A stretch of 64,000 nucleotides of DNA from Neurospora crassa OR74A (taxonomy: Eukaryota; Ascomycota; Sordariomycetes; Sordariales; Sordariaceae), in the NCBI RefSeq assembly GCF_000182925.2, contig NC_026503.1, positions 1,116,001-1,180,000 of the forward strand, written 5' to 3'. Below, one piece after another: positions 11,304-26,460 of the stretch; position 1 is the first letter of the stretch, and every line of letters starts with the position of its first letter. The notes beneath the pieces are model-generated. The model made no database searches. It saw only the letters and a program-made list of their open reading frames with translations, and was not told where the DNA came from. The position numbers were made by a program, and so were the translations under genes.

Positions 11304-12121
11304 ATGGCGTCTTCTCGTGTCACCTACCGCCGCCGCAACCCGTGAGTTTTGATCCTTTTTCACATTCCCATGAGGAGAATTGCTGGGAAAAGGGAGAACA
11401 CGATGGGCTAACTTTTTGCCTTTTCTTCACGCAACAGCTACAACACCACGTCTAACAAGACGCGGATTGTTAAGACCCCTGGCGGTCAGCTGCGTGTTCT
11501 GCACATCAAGAAGCGCGGTACTGCTCCCAAGTGCGGTGACTGCGGCATCAAGCTCCCTGGTGTAAGTTATCACACTTTTTGGCGATTTCGCGAAGCAGAC
11601 AAACTGGAGAGATGAGGTGGGGGGAGTACCGGACGGCCAAACGATTCGACCGACTCGCGCGAAGAACGAACCACGTCCCAACGACCAGATCACGGAAGAT
11701 TTACAAACTTGGGAGGACTGAGAGCAAATACGATGCCCGGCAATGGTGGGGGATGGAGAGGACCGTGACGGCGACGACTATAGCGAGAACGGCGGAGACG
11801 AGATTGTGACCGACAACGTGGCCCGGCCCCCCCCCAGCATGACAGATCTTGAAGGAGGAATTATGGATTACCGCAACGACTGCGACGCGCCGAAACACAT
11901 ATGCTGACGGAGCCTTTGCTATCACACAGGTCCCTGCCCTCCGCCCCCGCGAGTACGCTCAGCTCTCCAAGCCCAAGAAGACTGTCCAGCGTGCCTACGG
12001 TGGTTCCCGCTGCGGCAACTGCGTCCGCGACCGTGTCGTCCGTGCTTTCCTCATTGAGGAGCAGAAGATCGTCAAGAAGGTCCTCAAGGAGCAGAGCCAG
12101 GCCGAGAAGTCCAAGAAGTAA
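11304..12121 (+). CDS. 60S ribosomal protein eL34
   Basis: Cytosolic large-subunit protein eL34, 117 residues, matching the family length. The exons are 11304-11341, 11438-11561 and 11930-12121. It begins [20 protein letters not shown] and continues with [20 protein letters not shown] and the zinc-type Cys pairs CGDCG and CGNC that are diagnostic for eL34; the C-terminus is Lys-rich. Introns have GTGAGT and GTAAGT donors and CAG acceptors. The first falls after only 38 coding bases, typical of fungal ribosomal protein genes. The second is 368 nt, several times longer than other introns in this window. I looked in it for a box C/D or H/ACA snoRNA and found no convincing one. Confidence 0.97.
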
Positions 12122-12852
12122 ACAAGTTAAATTGTCAGCTTTCTTTGGGTCTTTGTCTTGGGGGAAATCAACAAATATGGTTGCGCAAGGTTGACGGTCT
12201 CATTGCTTCGGTGTTCAATTGGGAAAAGGGGGCTGCACAGCATTGCGATGCCATAACACAGCAACACAATACAGCCGGGGACTTATCGGTTGTCTCTTGT
12301 TCTCTTAGGGCTGCTTTCTCACCCGGAATGAGGTTCCATCAATGAAACTGGACTTCAAGCCGTGCTCACACCGACCGAACCGAACCTGGGCAATGCTGCT
12401 GGGAGGAGATGAACAGCCGCCTAGGCGTTGCCCTGCCTCTGCTATATCTCTATATATCTAGATTTGGCTTAGGATTTGGAGGGCGTCCAGGCGTCCGTGG
12501 ATGACTGCAAGACGATGAACCGCAAGACACTCAATACGACCGCCAAAAATTTGTGCAGCAATATCTGGTTTACGTGATAATGATAATACCCCAGTTTAAG
12601 TGCTTGTTTTCCATTAATGTTCACTTGTTCCTCAGTCGCGTTGTGCTGCTCGATTAGAGACTTTCCCCTTCAGTCTGTGTCATCTGAAAAGGGGGTTAGT
12701 TTGGGCATGCACAACCCAATCTTTGGCTAGCGAGAATATGACGTCGAGGTCTCATCGATTTCTTATTTTCAATCCCCAGTTATGAACACCTCACCTTCTC
12801 AAAACATCAACCTTACATATTCCACCACTCATCACCCTCCGCAAAAACGTAT
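12122..12852. other. Intergenic region between eL34 and the NDUFAF3-like gene
   Basis: No gene is supported here. A 113-codon ORF opens at 12782 and overlaps the next gene in another frame. Its composition (His and Pro runs) is that of a shadow, so the transcript of the next gene probably starts downstream of 12782. Confidence 0.55.
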
Positions 12853-12867
12853 ATGCCAACGCGATGA
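12853..12867 (+). promoter_or_regulatory. Upstream mini-ORF ending in the start codon (ATGA)
   Basis: A four-codon ORF (MPTR) has a TGA stop that overlaps the ATG at 12864 in the tetranucleotide ATGA. If transcribed, it would place a terminating ribosome exactly on the main start codon. Confidence 0.5.
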
Positions 12868-13873
12868 CATTTTCAATCAATTCCATGCGCTCAACAGTCC
12901 TCCGCTATGCTGTTCAGCGCACAACAGCGTTGACTCTTTCCACCCCGCGTGTCTCAATCTCCCGCCCAATTTCATTCTCACCCTCACTTCTCATCATCAC
13001 CACCACCACCACCACCAACCACAACGATGCCGCCACCACCCTCTTTCCACCCGGCTTCAGACGCTTCACCACCACCCCTCAAGCCGCGAAACAGACGAAA
13101 CAAAAACTAGCCCACAACAATGAACCCGTTCCCGATTCTCCTCCCACCACCGACTTTGGCGAGATGGACATGCTAGGCCAGACACCCGTCCCGTCCACGG
13201 CTATAGACGAGTGCTTCCATGATGGGTTTGCGCTGAACAGTGGGGTGCAAGTGACGGGGGGTAGTGGGGTGTTGTTGGTGGGTGGTGAGGCATTTGAGTG
13301 GAGGCCTTGGGTGCCGGTTGTTGCTGGTACCGGTACTGGTACTGGTACTGAGGGGGAGAAGATGGGAAAGGCGGCAGTACCACCAAAAAGAAGAAAGCTT
13401 GTGAATGAAAAGGGCCAGTGGGATGTGTCGAGTGAAGAGCAGTGGGGGTTTCTGGGAAGATTGTGGCCTCGGCCAGGTACGTCTCATTCTTTTTTCTCAT
13501 TCTGTTTTTTTTTTTTTTTCTTTCTTTTCTTCTTTCTTTTGTCGTATCCTCTCTCTCTCTCTCTCCCCCAATGACAGTGGATCTATGGTTACCTACAGTA
13601 CCGCAAGGAATAAGGAACAACAACAGAACAGAACTAAAAACATTAACTCCTACCCAATGGGAAAAACAAAAAAAAACAGACCTCCTGATCCTCGGCGTCG
13701 GTCCCTCCCTCCGTCCCCTCTCACCTGCTACTAGAGCCATGATCAACAGCATGGGCATCCGCGTCGAAGTGCTGGACACGAGAAATGCGGCATCGCAGTA
13801 CAACTTGCTAGCGACGGAGAGGGGAGTGGATCAGGTTGCTGCTGCGTTGGTGCCGCTTGGTTGGAGGGAGTAA
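12864..13873 (+). CDS. NDUFAF3-type complex I assembly factor (DUF498/Mth938 domain)
   Basis: Predicted mitochondrial assembly factor for NADH:ubiquinone oxidoreductase, 302 residues, exons 12864-13476 and 13578-13873. The N-terminus is Arg/Ser/Thr-rich without acidic residues (MRSTVLRYAVQRTTALTLS), as expected for a matrix presequence; the second Met at 12885 is an equally good start. The DUF498 domain begins near TTDFGEMDMLGQTPVPSTAI. It includes GVQVTGGSGVLLVGGEAFEW, the core LLILGVGPSLRPLSP, and the closing GIRVEVLDTRNAASQYNLL, then GVDQVAAALVPL. The 101-nt intron has donor GTACGT, long T and TC tracts, and acceptor GACAG. A GT-rich insert (VVAGTGTGTGTEG) interrupts the domain, as is common in fungal members. 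Confidence 0.88.
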
Positions 13874-15026
13874 GTCTAGGCTGTGGGTATGAGTGAGATC
13901 TGGGCAAGAAGGATGGGGGGGGGAGTAAATGGTTATGAGGATTCATGAGGGGGTGGGGGAAGAGGGCGAAGTTTGTATATGTATGTGGAAGTGACATTCG
14001 ACTCATGATGATTGGCTGGCTGGCGGCGATGATAACAGGACTCGGTGTCCATTAGGATTCGAGGCAGAAAAGACATAGAGCACCATATGCTGGGGAGGAT
14101 ATGGTTCTGGTGGTTTAACAGAACAAAATGAGACAGACCAGAACAGAACAGGACTCGATATCGTAGGGAGATAATATACAAGGTAGAGGAACAGGTTAGA
14201 TGAACTACAGTTGGCCGAGTATAGAAGAGTGTGGGGTGTATGATGTTATTTATGTATTTTGCTGGGCAAATTCGCTCCTCTGTCATCATCTTTTGGCCTC
14301 TACGAGTTACTAGCGAGTTGTTCTCTGAGTCTTTGTAAATTGTTTGTTTGGTCCTCCGTGGATGCCGGACTTTACCTCCTTGCTCCGAACCAGGGGGGTA
14401 TTTCGACATATGTTATGGCTAGGACAACGAGATCAAGGAGATAGGCAGGGGCACCGCTCAACTCGAATTTAGAATTGCATCCACTTCCGTTGAGGTTTAT
14501 TGACATCTGGTTCAGCCATTCGAATATAAGGAAAGCTCCTAGTAATGATCTAGAAAGCTCAACGGACTCTGAGCATTTGATACATAATGGTACACTATAT
14601 AACATCACTTATAAGCCACGTTGACGACAGCTTCCAAGATCGCTCTGTACATAGGTCTATTCGCGGCAAAACTGCTACTCAAACATGTGATTGTGCAAGG
14701 CTATGCTCGCCTCCTTCAACCATATTCCTACATAGACCACCTTGTGTGGCCAGTGCATATCATTCTTTTTTGTTTTGTCTAATCCCACACGGTCATGTCA
14801 GACATATATCAGTCTACATAACGGAATTTTCCCGGTATGCCGTGACTTATCCGAGGGTACAAGTTCTTTTCCACACGACCTGATCTCTTTGATAGATCTA
14901 GAGCATATGCGAGAACCTAACCTTCATTTCGCGCTCATTCATATCATGGCCAAGATCCTAGCTTGGCCAGTGGATAGCATTGAAAACGCCATGAACATTC
15001 GATCCATCTGTCGTCCTTTGCCGCTT
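13874..15026. other. Convergent intergenic region
   Basis: Shared 3' flank of the NDUFAF3-like gene and the methyltransferase gene. I see no gene, RNA or mobile element. Small ORFs here resemble nothing known. Confidence 0.6.
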
Positions 15027-16686
15027 CTAGTTGGCAGGGACAGTGGGGAACTCGACGGCGTTAGCCTGGGCCCAAGACTCGAGGTTGGCGCGGGTGTTCT
15101 TGAGAGCGCCGAGCAAACCCTGCTGGGTGTGAATGGCCTCGGCTCTGTGGACAGAGTTGAGGTTCTTGACCAGAGTCATCTGGTAGCAAGTGGCAGATCC
15201 CTGGCGAGCGATGATGGTAGAGTAGGCAAGGAAGAACTCCCAGATCTGAAGGATCGTGTTAGTCGTGAACACTTGACAATACGACGAATGAATATTAAAC
15301 TTACGCGGAACCATCTCTTGCCGTACTTGGCAACAACCTTCTCACGGTTGGCCATCCAGTTACGGTACCACCTCCAGAGAGTAGCAGAGTAGTGGACACC
15401 AATGGTATCAACAGCGCGAACCTCAAAACCAGCCTTCTCGAACTGATCAATGTACCAGCCGAGAGGAGTAGAAGCGTCAGCACCCGGGAAAATGTGCTTG
15501 TTCATGAACAGACCCCAGATCAAATCCTCGTACTGCCAGCTCTTACGGAGACCGGCGAGCTGGAAGACGGCAATACCATCATCATCGAGCATGTTGTAGA
15601 CCTGCTTCATGAATCCCTTGAAGTGACGGACACCGACGTGCTCAGCCATCTCGAGACAGGTGATCTTGTTGTACTTGCCCTCGGGAACGGGGATATCACG
15701 GTAGTCCATGCACAGAATCTTGCTCTGCTCCTCGGGAATGCCAGCGTTGCGGAGAGCCTTGTTACCCCAGGCGGTCTGGTTACGGCCGAGAGTGATACCG
15801 GTAGCCTTGACACCATAGTTGACACTGGCGAAGCGGGCGAGGGTACCCCAGCCGCAGCCGATATCGAGCAGTCTCTCGCCCTCCTTGAGGTCAGCCTTCT
15901 CGCAAACAATGGCAAGCTTGTTATCCTGGAGCTCCTCGAGGGTCTCCTCCTTGTTGGGGTCCGAGATGACGCCAGAGGTGTAGATCATACGGGGGCCAAG
16001 GAACCAGGAGTAGAAGTCATCACCGCGGTCATAGTGGTCGCGAACCTGCTCCTCATCTGGTGGCGCCAGCTTGTTAGCACAGTGTTCAAGACATGGCTTG
16101 GGCAGCAACGGAAGAAGGCGGAGACATACCCTGGGAACGAGTGTGCATGAGAACCTCGGGGATCATGCCAGTAACGAAGAACTTGATCAGGCCATAAGTG
16201 AAGCGGAAGCTGGCCCAGTCGTGGCGGTACTCCATGACGTCGAGAGCATCGCCGTTGAAGTCAACCTCCTCGTTGAAGTACATCTCGTGGAAGGTCTCCA
16301 TGGGGATCTTGTTCTTGCCGCTGTACTTGAGCTTGTCCTCGGGGTTCTTGAAGGTGAGGTAGTGCTCCACCGGGCGACCGGGGAACTTGGCCTTTTCATT
16401 CTTGCGCGGGGAGAACATGGAATGGGCCACCCAGAAGCCGGCAAGCAGGGGGACAGTGGTGAAGAGGGCAAAGAAGAGGGTGGTCTTCAAGCCACCGCCG
16501 ACCTTCCATGAGAAGTAGTAGGGGACACCGAAGAGGATGCTGAAGAGCGCAAGGTTGGAGAAGCTCTCGGTACCGGCAGCATCGGCGGGCAGCGGGGCAT
16601 TCTTGATGGCCGGGAACTAGCACAGGAAACGGAGTGTTAGCGAAGCTCTACCGGACGCGTTGTTGAAGCGCGTCTTTCCAACACAG

Positions 16687-16723
<37 letters not shown>

Positions 16724-16844
16724 CAGTGGTGGTGCGAACACCACACTCCTCCTTGGGCTTTTCGGTGTTGGAGGGGGGCTGCGCGGGAGTCTCGACGAAG
16801 GTGTACGCGGGACTCGCGCCGCTGACGCTATGCGACTCCGACAT
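15027..16844 (-). CDS. Sphingolipid C9-methyltransferase
   Basis: Enzyme that uses S-adenosylmethionine to add the C9 methyl branch to the long-chain base of fungal glucosylceramides, at ER/Golgi membranes. The product is 525 residues, within the family's range. Exons in coding order are 16725-16844, 16130-16616, 15305-16056 and 15027-15245. All donors are GTATGT or GTAAGT with AG acceptors. Two hydrophobic segments near the N-terminus (around FSNLALFSILFGVPYYFSW and LFFALFTTVPLLAGFWVAHS) anchor it. The cyclopropane-synthase-like domain carries the SAM-binding motif LLDIGCGWGT at about 265-274, then CLEMAEHVGVRHFKGF and YRNWMANREKVVAKYGKRWF. Intron 1 begins with GTATGT and runs directly into a (CT)15 tract. 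Glucosylceramide methylation matters for hyphal growth in several fungi (family knowledge). Confidence 0.93.
16689..16718. repeat. (AG)15 microsatellite in intron 1
   Basis: Fifteen AG units on the plus strand read as (CT)15 on the coding strand. The tract starts one base after the GTATGT donor of the first methyltransferase intron. Confidence 0.95.
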
Positions 16845-18394
16845 GATGACAGAAGCTCGCCGCAGAGCAATGCGGTACGGACTCTGTGTGGTTGTGGGTG
16901 TAAAGAGAGGTGGTGTGTACTTTGGGATCAGGAAGATTCCAAGTAGTACATGGAGAGAAAAAGAAAAAAAAGAAAGAAAAAAAAAAACAAGACTGAGGAG
17001 AGAAGAGGAGGGGGTGGTTCGTTTTGAGGACACTACTACGTGACAGGTCTCCAGCAAAAGATGGGATGAACTTGGAGCTAGTGCCCGGTTATGCCAGTGT
17101 GTCCCGTCCCATGTCCCAAATCCCAATCCCGGGCAGCTTCTGAAGCCGCCGCCGCTCTGTGTGTGTGTGGCCTGTGGTCTCAACCCAAGTGGAATGAGTA
17201 AACCACAACTTCCACTTCCTCAGCAACTGGACGGTCTTAGCCCCGCCCCAGTTGATAGTAGTACCCGACTCTCACGCGTTCTCACTGGAGGTGCGCCTGG
17301 CTGGACCCCTAGGTCTCGCTGCGAGGTGCATGAGCTACTGGGCGGTGTGGATGCGTGGCTGGGACTGGGACAGCTGGCCGGCCACTTGATGTGGGGTTGT
17401 AGGTACGTACATAGTAGAACCCATTCGCTAGGTAAGGTAGGTAGTCTGAAGATGGGACCTGAAGCTGTGCCTTGGCGGGACGGGACGACGACAATGGGCA
17501 ATGGCATCAAACAGGACAGGTATTGTTTACCTTAGGTACACTACACATAGTACTCAGTCCTCCATTGTCACAAGCAGACCGACTGCCACTGCACACGAAG
17601 GAAGTGAGTAGTAACCGTGCACGGGCACCCGGGGAGACCGCAAGGATCCTCAGTCGTAACTGAACGCTTGCTCAACTTCATTCCATGTTCCCACATTCGT
17701 CTCCTCCAAGCTGCCCGCATCACGCACTCAGGGTTCCCCAAACCACCTATGCTGGCACGGATATGCATCCCATCATTGTTGGTTTGGTGAAACGTTGATA
17801 GGGGAAAGAAAGGGGCATTCAGAATGCCCGGGGCTTTGTTCCAAAGATACTGTAAAGCTGGGTAGCTAAGTAGGATGGAATGTTCTGTCTTCCTTCCTTT
17901 CGGTGTGGTCATGTCTTGTGTGTCTGGTCTTGCCCCGCGAAGATTCAGTTCCGTGACCAAATCGGAGCTCTCCCGGTCTTATCTATCTATGCCAGGACTC
18001 AAGTGGAAACCAAGATAAAATCGAACAATCACTGGAGAAAACGATCAAGTCCCCCCATCCTTGTATCGACCCCATACCATTACCCAACGACTCGTAACGT
18101 AAGTGGATCACTATCCGCATCACCTCGATCGACAACATCCTCAAACTCACCTTTTCGTCCCCAGAAACCAGCCACGTTCAAGTATTCCACCTTTGAGAAT
18201 CTAGATTGCACTTTGGCCTGGACCCCTATTCTATGTTTAGAAGGAGCCTAGCGTATGTCTTGGACGCAAGCGAGGAGCCTCAAGTCAACATTCGTTTGCA
18301 TGTTATTGAAGACACTTTGCCGACATGTCATTGAAGCTCAAGCTGAAATCCAAGATCAACTGAAAAGGGGGTCGGTCAGTGTGTCTCACACCTC
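16845..18394. other. Intergenic region
   Basis: Promoter side of the methyltransferase gene and 3' flank of the alpha-glucosidase gene. Short ORFs are present on both strands, none with family resemblance. A GTAGGTACGTACATAG-type stretch lies near 17400. Confidence 0.55.
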
Positions 18395-23027
<4,633 letters not shown>

Positions 23028-24904
23028 ATGTCCAATAACGACAACCTTGCCCCTCGAGGACCACACACATCCGACGATGAGGAGAAAACAGCATCAACGC
23101 CCCCTCTCTCCACCGCGGCACACGAAAATGCCACACCCCACCGCACCCAGTTCTTCGGTGCGAGTGAATACGACCAAGATCTAGCCCTTCTTGCCGAGAA
23201 AAGGGAGCAAGAAATGAGTTTCAAGCGCGCATTCATGGGAGATCTATGTTTGATCATGTACTCGCTCGGCTACTCCGGGACTATCATCATGGAGGGTTAC
23301 GGCATGGCACTCCTCACGTATTTCTTCAGCGTGGAATCTTTCAACGCGAAGTTCGGTGTCTTCGACACCACGACCGGAAAATATGAGGTATGTTGCACTG
23401 CTCAGTCCCATAGTGGTTGGGACCGTGTCGTCTAGAATAGAGGACAATGCTAACACGGATATCTCATCAGCTTGCGTACAAATGGAAGGCCCTTTTGCCC
23501 TTGTTGGCCCAAGTCGGCGCGATCTTCGGCGTCGTCCTTACATCATTCTTCGTGAAGTGGTTTGGGTACAAGCACACCGTTCTTTTCATGCTCATCCTCT
23601 GCGCGGCATTTGGCTTCGTACCCTTCTTCGCCAACAACGTCGTCATCTTGGCGATCGGCTGTCTGGCCCAGGGCATCCCGTGGGGCCTATTTCAAGTCGC
23701 TAGTCCCGCCTACTCCTCCGAAATTGCTTCATTGCGGATGCGGCCAATCTTGACCACATGGAACAATCTTTGCTGGATCATCGGTCAACTCTTGGCCTCT
23801 GCCGTCGCCTATGGCTTCCATAGTCTTCAAAATGAGTGGGCCTACAGGGTGCCCTTCGCCCTGAACTGGGTCTTCATCGCCTTTCTCTTTGTTGCCATTT
23901 TCGTTGCCCCCGAGTCTCCATACTGGTATCTCCAGAAAAACAGGGTAGAGGATGCTCACAAGGCCATCAAGAAGCTCGTCCGCAAGGGATCCGAGGAACG
24001 CACCCAGGAGAAGCTTGCTTTGATGCAGCACGCCATCTGCCATGAAATGAAGCACGTTGCCGACAACCAGACCAGATGGCAGAGAATCAGCGCCATGTTC
24101 AGAGGCACTGACAGAAGGCGTACCGAAATTACCTGCAATACATGGATGATTCAAGCCCTCTGCGGTTCGAGCCTCATTGGTTGGGCTCCCAAGCTATTCG
24201 AGTCTGTCGGCATGGCAAGCGACAAGGCACTGGCCATGAACATTGCCTTGCCCTGTGCCGGAATTGTGGGCACAATTGCGTCTTGGTGGTTGATGCAAAA
24301 GATGGGACGTCGACGGATCTTTTTCTGGGGCCTAATCAGCATGGCCATCGTGCTCACTGTGTGCGGTTCCGCCTCACTAGCTACAACTCCGGAGTCCGTG
24401 TCCGCTGCCGGAGCGATCCTTGTTGTGTATACTGCCATCTATGACCTGACTATCGGCCCCATTTGCTACTCAATTGTTTCCGATATCCCTTCGGTTCGCC
24501 TCCGCACAGAGACCATTGCTCTCGCACGTGGCCTTTACCTGGCGGCCAATCTCTTCAATCTGTTCCTTACCCCCAAGATGCTCGGAATGGACTCGAAGAG
24601 CTGGAATTGGGGCGCCAAGACGGGTTTTCTTTACGCAGGCATCTGTGGTCTCGGAGCTCTGTACACGTTCTACCGCATCCCGGAAACCAAGGATATCTCT
24701 GTCCGAGGACTCAGCATTCTTTTCAACGAGAAAGTGAAGGCGAGCAAATTCAGCGCTACGAAGGCTGCGGAGCTGGAAAAATCGCAGGGGGCTGCAGCTT
24801 CCATGACTAGCATCAGCGATAACACCGTCTCAGTCCTTGACCAGACTGTGGAGCCTAAGATTGCTTCTCCCGCTAGGGCTGCGTCTGTTAAGAACAACAA
24901 CTGA
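23028..24904 (+). CDS. MFS sugar transporter, alpha-glucoside permease family
   Basis: Plasma-membrane transporter of 597 residues with about 12 membrane segments, exons 23028-23387 and 23471-24904. It belongs to the fungal maltose/alpha-glucoside permease subfamily: EGYGMALL in the first membrane segment, GIPWGLFQVASPAYSSEI, LCWIIGQLLAS, APESPYWYLQKNR, SDIPSVRLRTETIALARG and SWNWGAKTGFLYAG. Aligned by eye with yeast Mal11, the coupling acids Asp123 and Glu167 are replaced by Gly92 and Ala137, while Glu89 (Mal11 Glu120) and the late Arg (LARG) remain. Transport may thus not be an ordinary proton symport. The Ser/Asp-rich N-terminal tail and Ser/Ala-rich C-terminal tail are cytosolic. Divergent pairing with an intracellular alpha-glucosidase supports an alpha-glucoside substrate; the exact sugar is not readable. 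Confidence 0.9.
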
Positions 24905-25383
24905 GCAGGAAGATGTTACCTATGAACTAGATTACCTAGTTTTGGCGTCGGCGCAGGATGGAGGAATGGAGCTTTTGAGGCAAAATACCTATGACGGAGG
25001 ACGGAGACAGTGCTGGAGGACACGCGGTGCTGTCATTCCCTCTACATCGCGGGGTTTGGAAGTTAGCACTGGATAACAACGGTGCCGGTGACGTGGGATT
25101 TAAAAAAAAATAGTATTGACCTACTCTATAGGGTTAAGTTGTAGTCTTTCCTTATTACCTATTATTGAATTAGGAACAAAACCACGTTACACAATCGTAC
25201 CTCGCCTGATGATTCCATGAATTCCGTTTGATGTGGTGGCTGTCAGGATAAGGCCTGAGCTGTCTGGCCACATGAAAGGTCCGGATCAAGAGCAACCGGC
25301 CCGCTCGAGATAGTGACAATGAGTTGTTTCTTGCAGCATTCAGGTTTGGTGGTAATGAGAGCACCTCGAGCCATGATGACCTC
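24905..25383. other. Convergent intergenic spacer
   Basis: Shared 3' flank of the permease gene and the Spp2 gene. Nothing else is seen. Confidence 0.65.
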
Positions 25384-26460
25384 TCACCTATCCCCCCTCC
25401 GCTCCCTCTCCCTTTCCCTCTCCTGCTTGTAGCTGCTCTCCCCGTGCCGATACTCCATCCTCTGTTTCTTCTTGTTCTCTTCCCTCCTATAATCCTCCAG
25501 CCTGACAGGCCTCGAGTCCCTCCCCCTCGAATCTCCTCCGCCCCGTCCACTGATCTTCTGGTTCCACGCATCCAGCTCCTCCGCCCCCTTGGCGTCCTTG
25601 GCTCCCAACCCGGCCAGGTTCGCGTGCTTGTGCGTCACCTCCTTCACCTTTCCGCGCATCTTGCCGTCCCAGCCAAACTGTTTGAGTAAAGTGGCGCCAA
25701 AGTCGTCGATGGGCACGGCACGGTAGTCTGAGTGATCGGGAGAGCGATCGCGGTCGTGGGAAGAGGGGGAGTGGGAGCGTTTGCGCTTGGATGCGGTGGA
25801 GGAGCCTTTGTTATCGAGAGAGAGGAGAGAAGAGAGGGCTTGCTCTTCAAGTGTTTGTGGGGGTTTTTCTTCTGGGGAGGGGGAACGGGGTTGTCGTTGG
25901 TGGTGAAAGGAGGAGGTGGCGGTGGTGGTGGATTTTGGGTTGATTGTTAGACCCCATTTGGGGGGAGCGGTTTCTGGTTCTTGGAGGTCTTTGGGGTCTT
26001 TGGGCTTATGGTCGCGGTCGCGGGAACGGGATGTTGACCGTCGGCGGGAGCGAGAAGCATCATCGTCTCTTGATGGCCTGCTGGATCTGTTGTTGTGTCT
26101 GTCTCTATCTTGGGACCTGTTGTCTCTCCTGCGATCACGGTTTCTGTCCCCGTCCCTATTTCTATCCCTATCCCTATCTCTGCTACGGTCTCTGCGGCGA
26201 TCTGAGCGATCTCGGTTTTCCAACTCGTTGTCATCGCCATAGGTTGATATTTCGGTGATTGCTTGCACTCGTCCAGTGCGTTGTCCACCGGTTTCGTCAT
26301 CGTCGTCTTCGGATTCGGAGGAGTAATGGTTTGAAGAAGCGCGGGCGTGATGACGCCTGGTGTGGGTTGGTCGACTAGGTTTCTTGGTTTTGAAACTGGA
26401 CGAGGAAGATGATGTCCCTAGGGCGATGGTCACCCGGGGTTTGGAGTCTTGGTCGGTCAT
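25384..26460 (-). CDS. Spp2/GPKOW-type pre-mRNA splicing factor
   Basis: Intronless gene for a 358-residue protein of the Spp2 family. Spp2 binds and activates the DEAH helicase Prp2 through its G-patch and drives the spliceosome to its catalytic form. The diagnostic block is DYRAVPIDDFGATLLKQFGW followed by DGKMRGKV, at about residues 243-275. Ahead of it lie an acidic/Ser patch (SSESEDDDDE) and long Arg/Asp and Arg/Ser runs. These resemble the RD/RS regions of many splicing proteins and are longer than in yeast Spp2. The C-terminus ends in a charged coil (YKQERERERERRGDR). The conserved block PKWGLTINPK near residue 170 is also shared with fungal Spp2 proteins. The gene is divergent from Eaf1. 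Confidence 0.88.
   Translation of the reverse strand: MTDQDSKPRVTIALGTSSSSSSFKTKKPSRPTHTRRHHARASSNHYSSESEDDDDETGGQRTGRVQAITEISTYGDDNELENRDRSDRRRDRSRDRDRDRNRDGDRNRDRRRDNRSQDRDRHNNRSSRPSRDDDASRSRRRSTSRSRDRDHKPKDPKDLQEPETAPPKWGLTINPKSTTTATSSFHHQRQPRSPSPEEKPPQTLEEQALSSLLSLDNKGSSTASKRKRSHSPSSHDRDRSPDHSDYRAVPIDDFGATLLKQFGWDGKMRGKVKEVTHKHANLAGLGAKDAKGAEELDAWNQKISGRGGGDSRGRDSRPVRLEDYRREENKKKQRMEYRHGESSYKQERERERERRGDR

Noticed and set aside
11562-11929. snoRNA hosted in the eL34 intron
   Set aside because: CTGA-like boxes exist but no RTGATGA partner with flanking complementarity was found.
12782-13123. 113-codon ORF overlapping the NDUFAF3-like gene
   Set aside because: Out of frame with the conserved protein and composed of His/Pro runs; more likely chance than a long overlapping upstream ORF.
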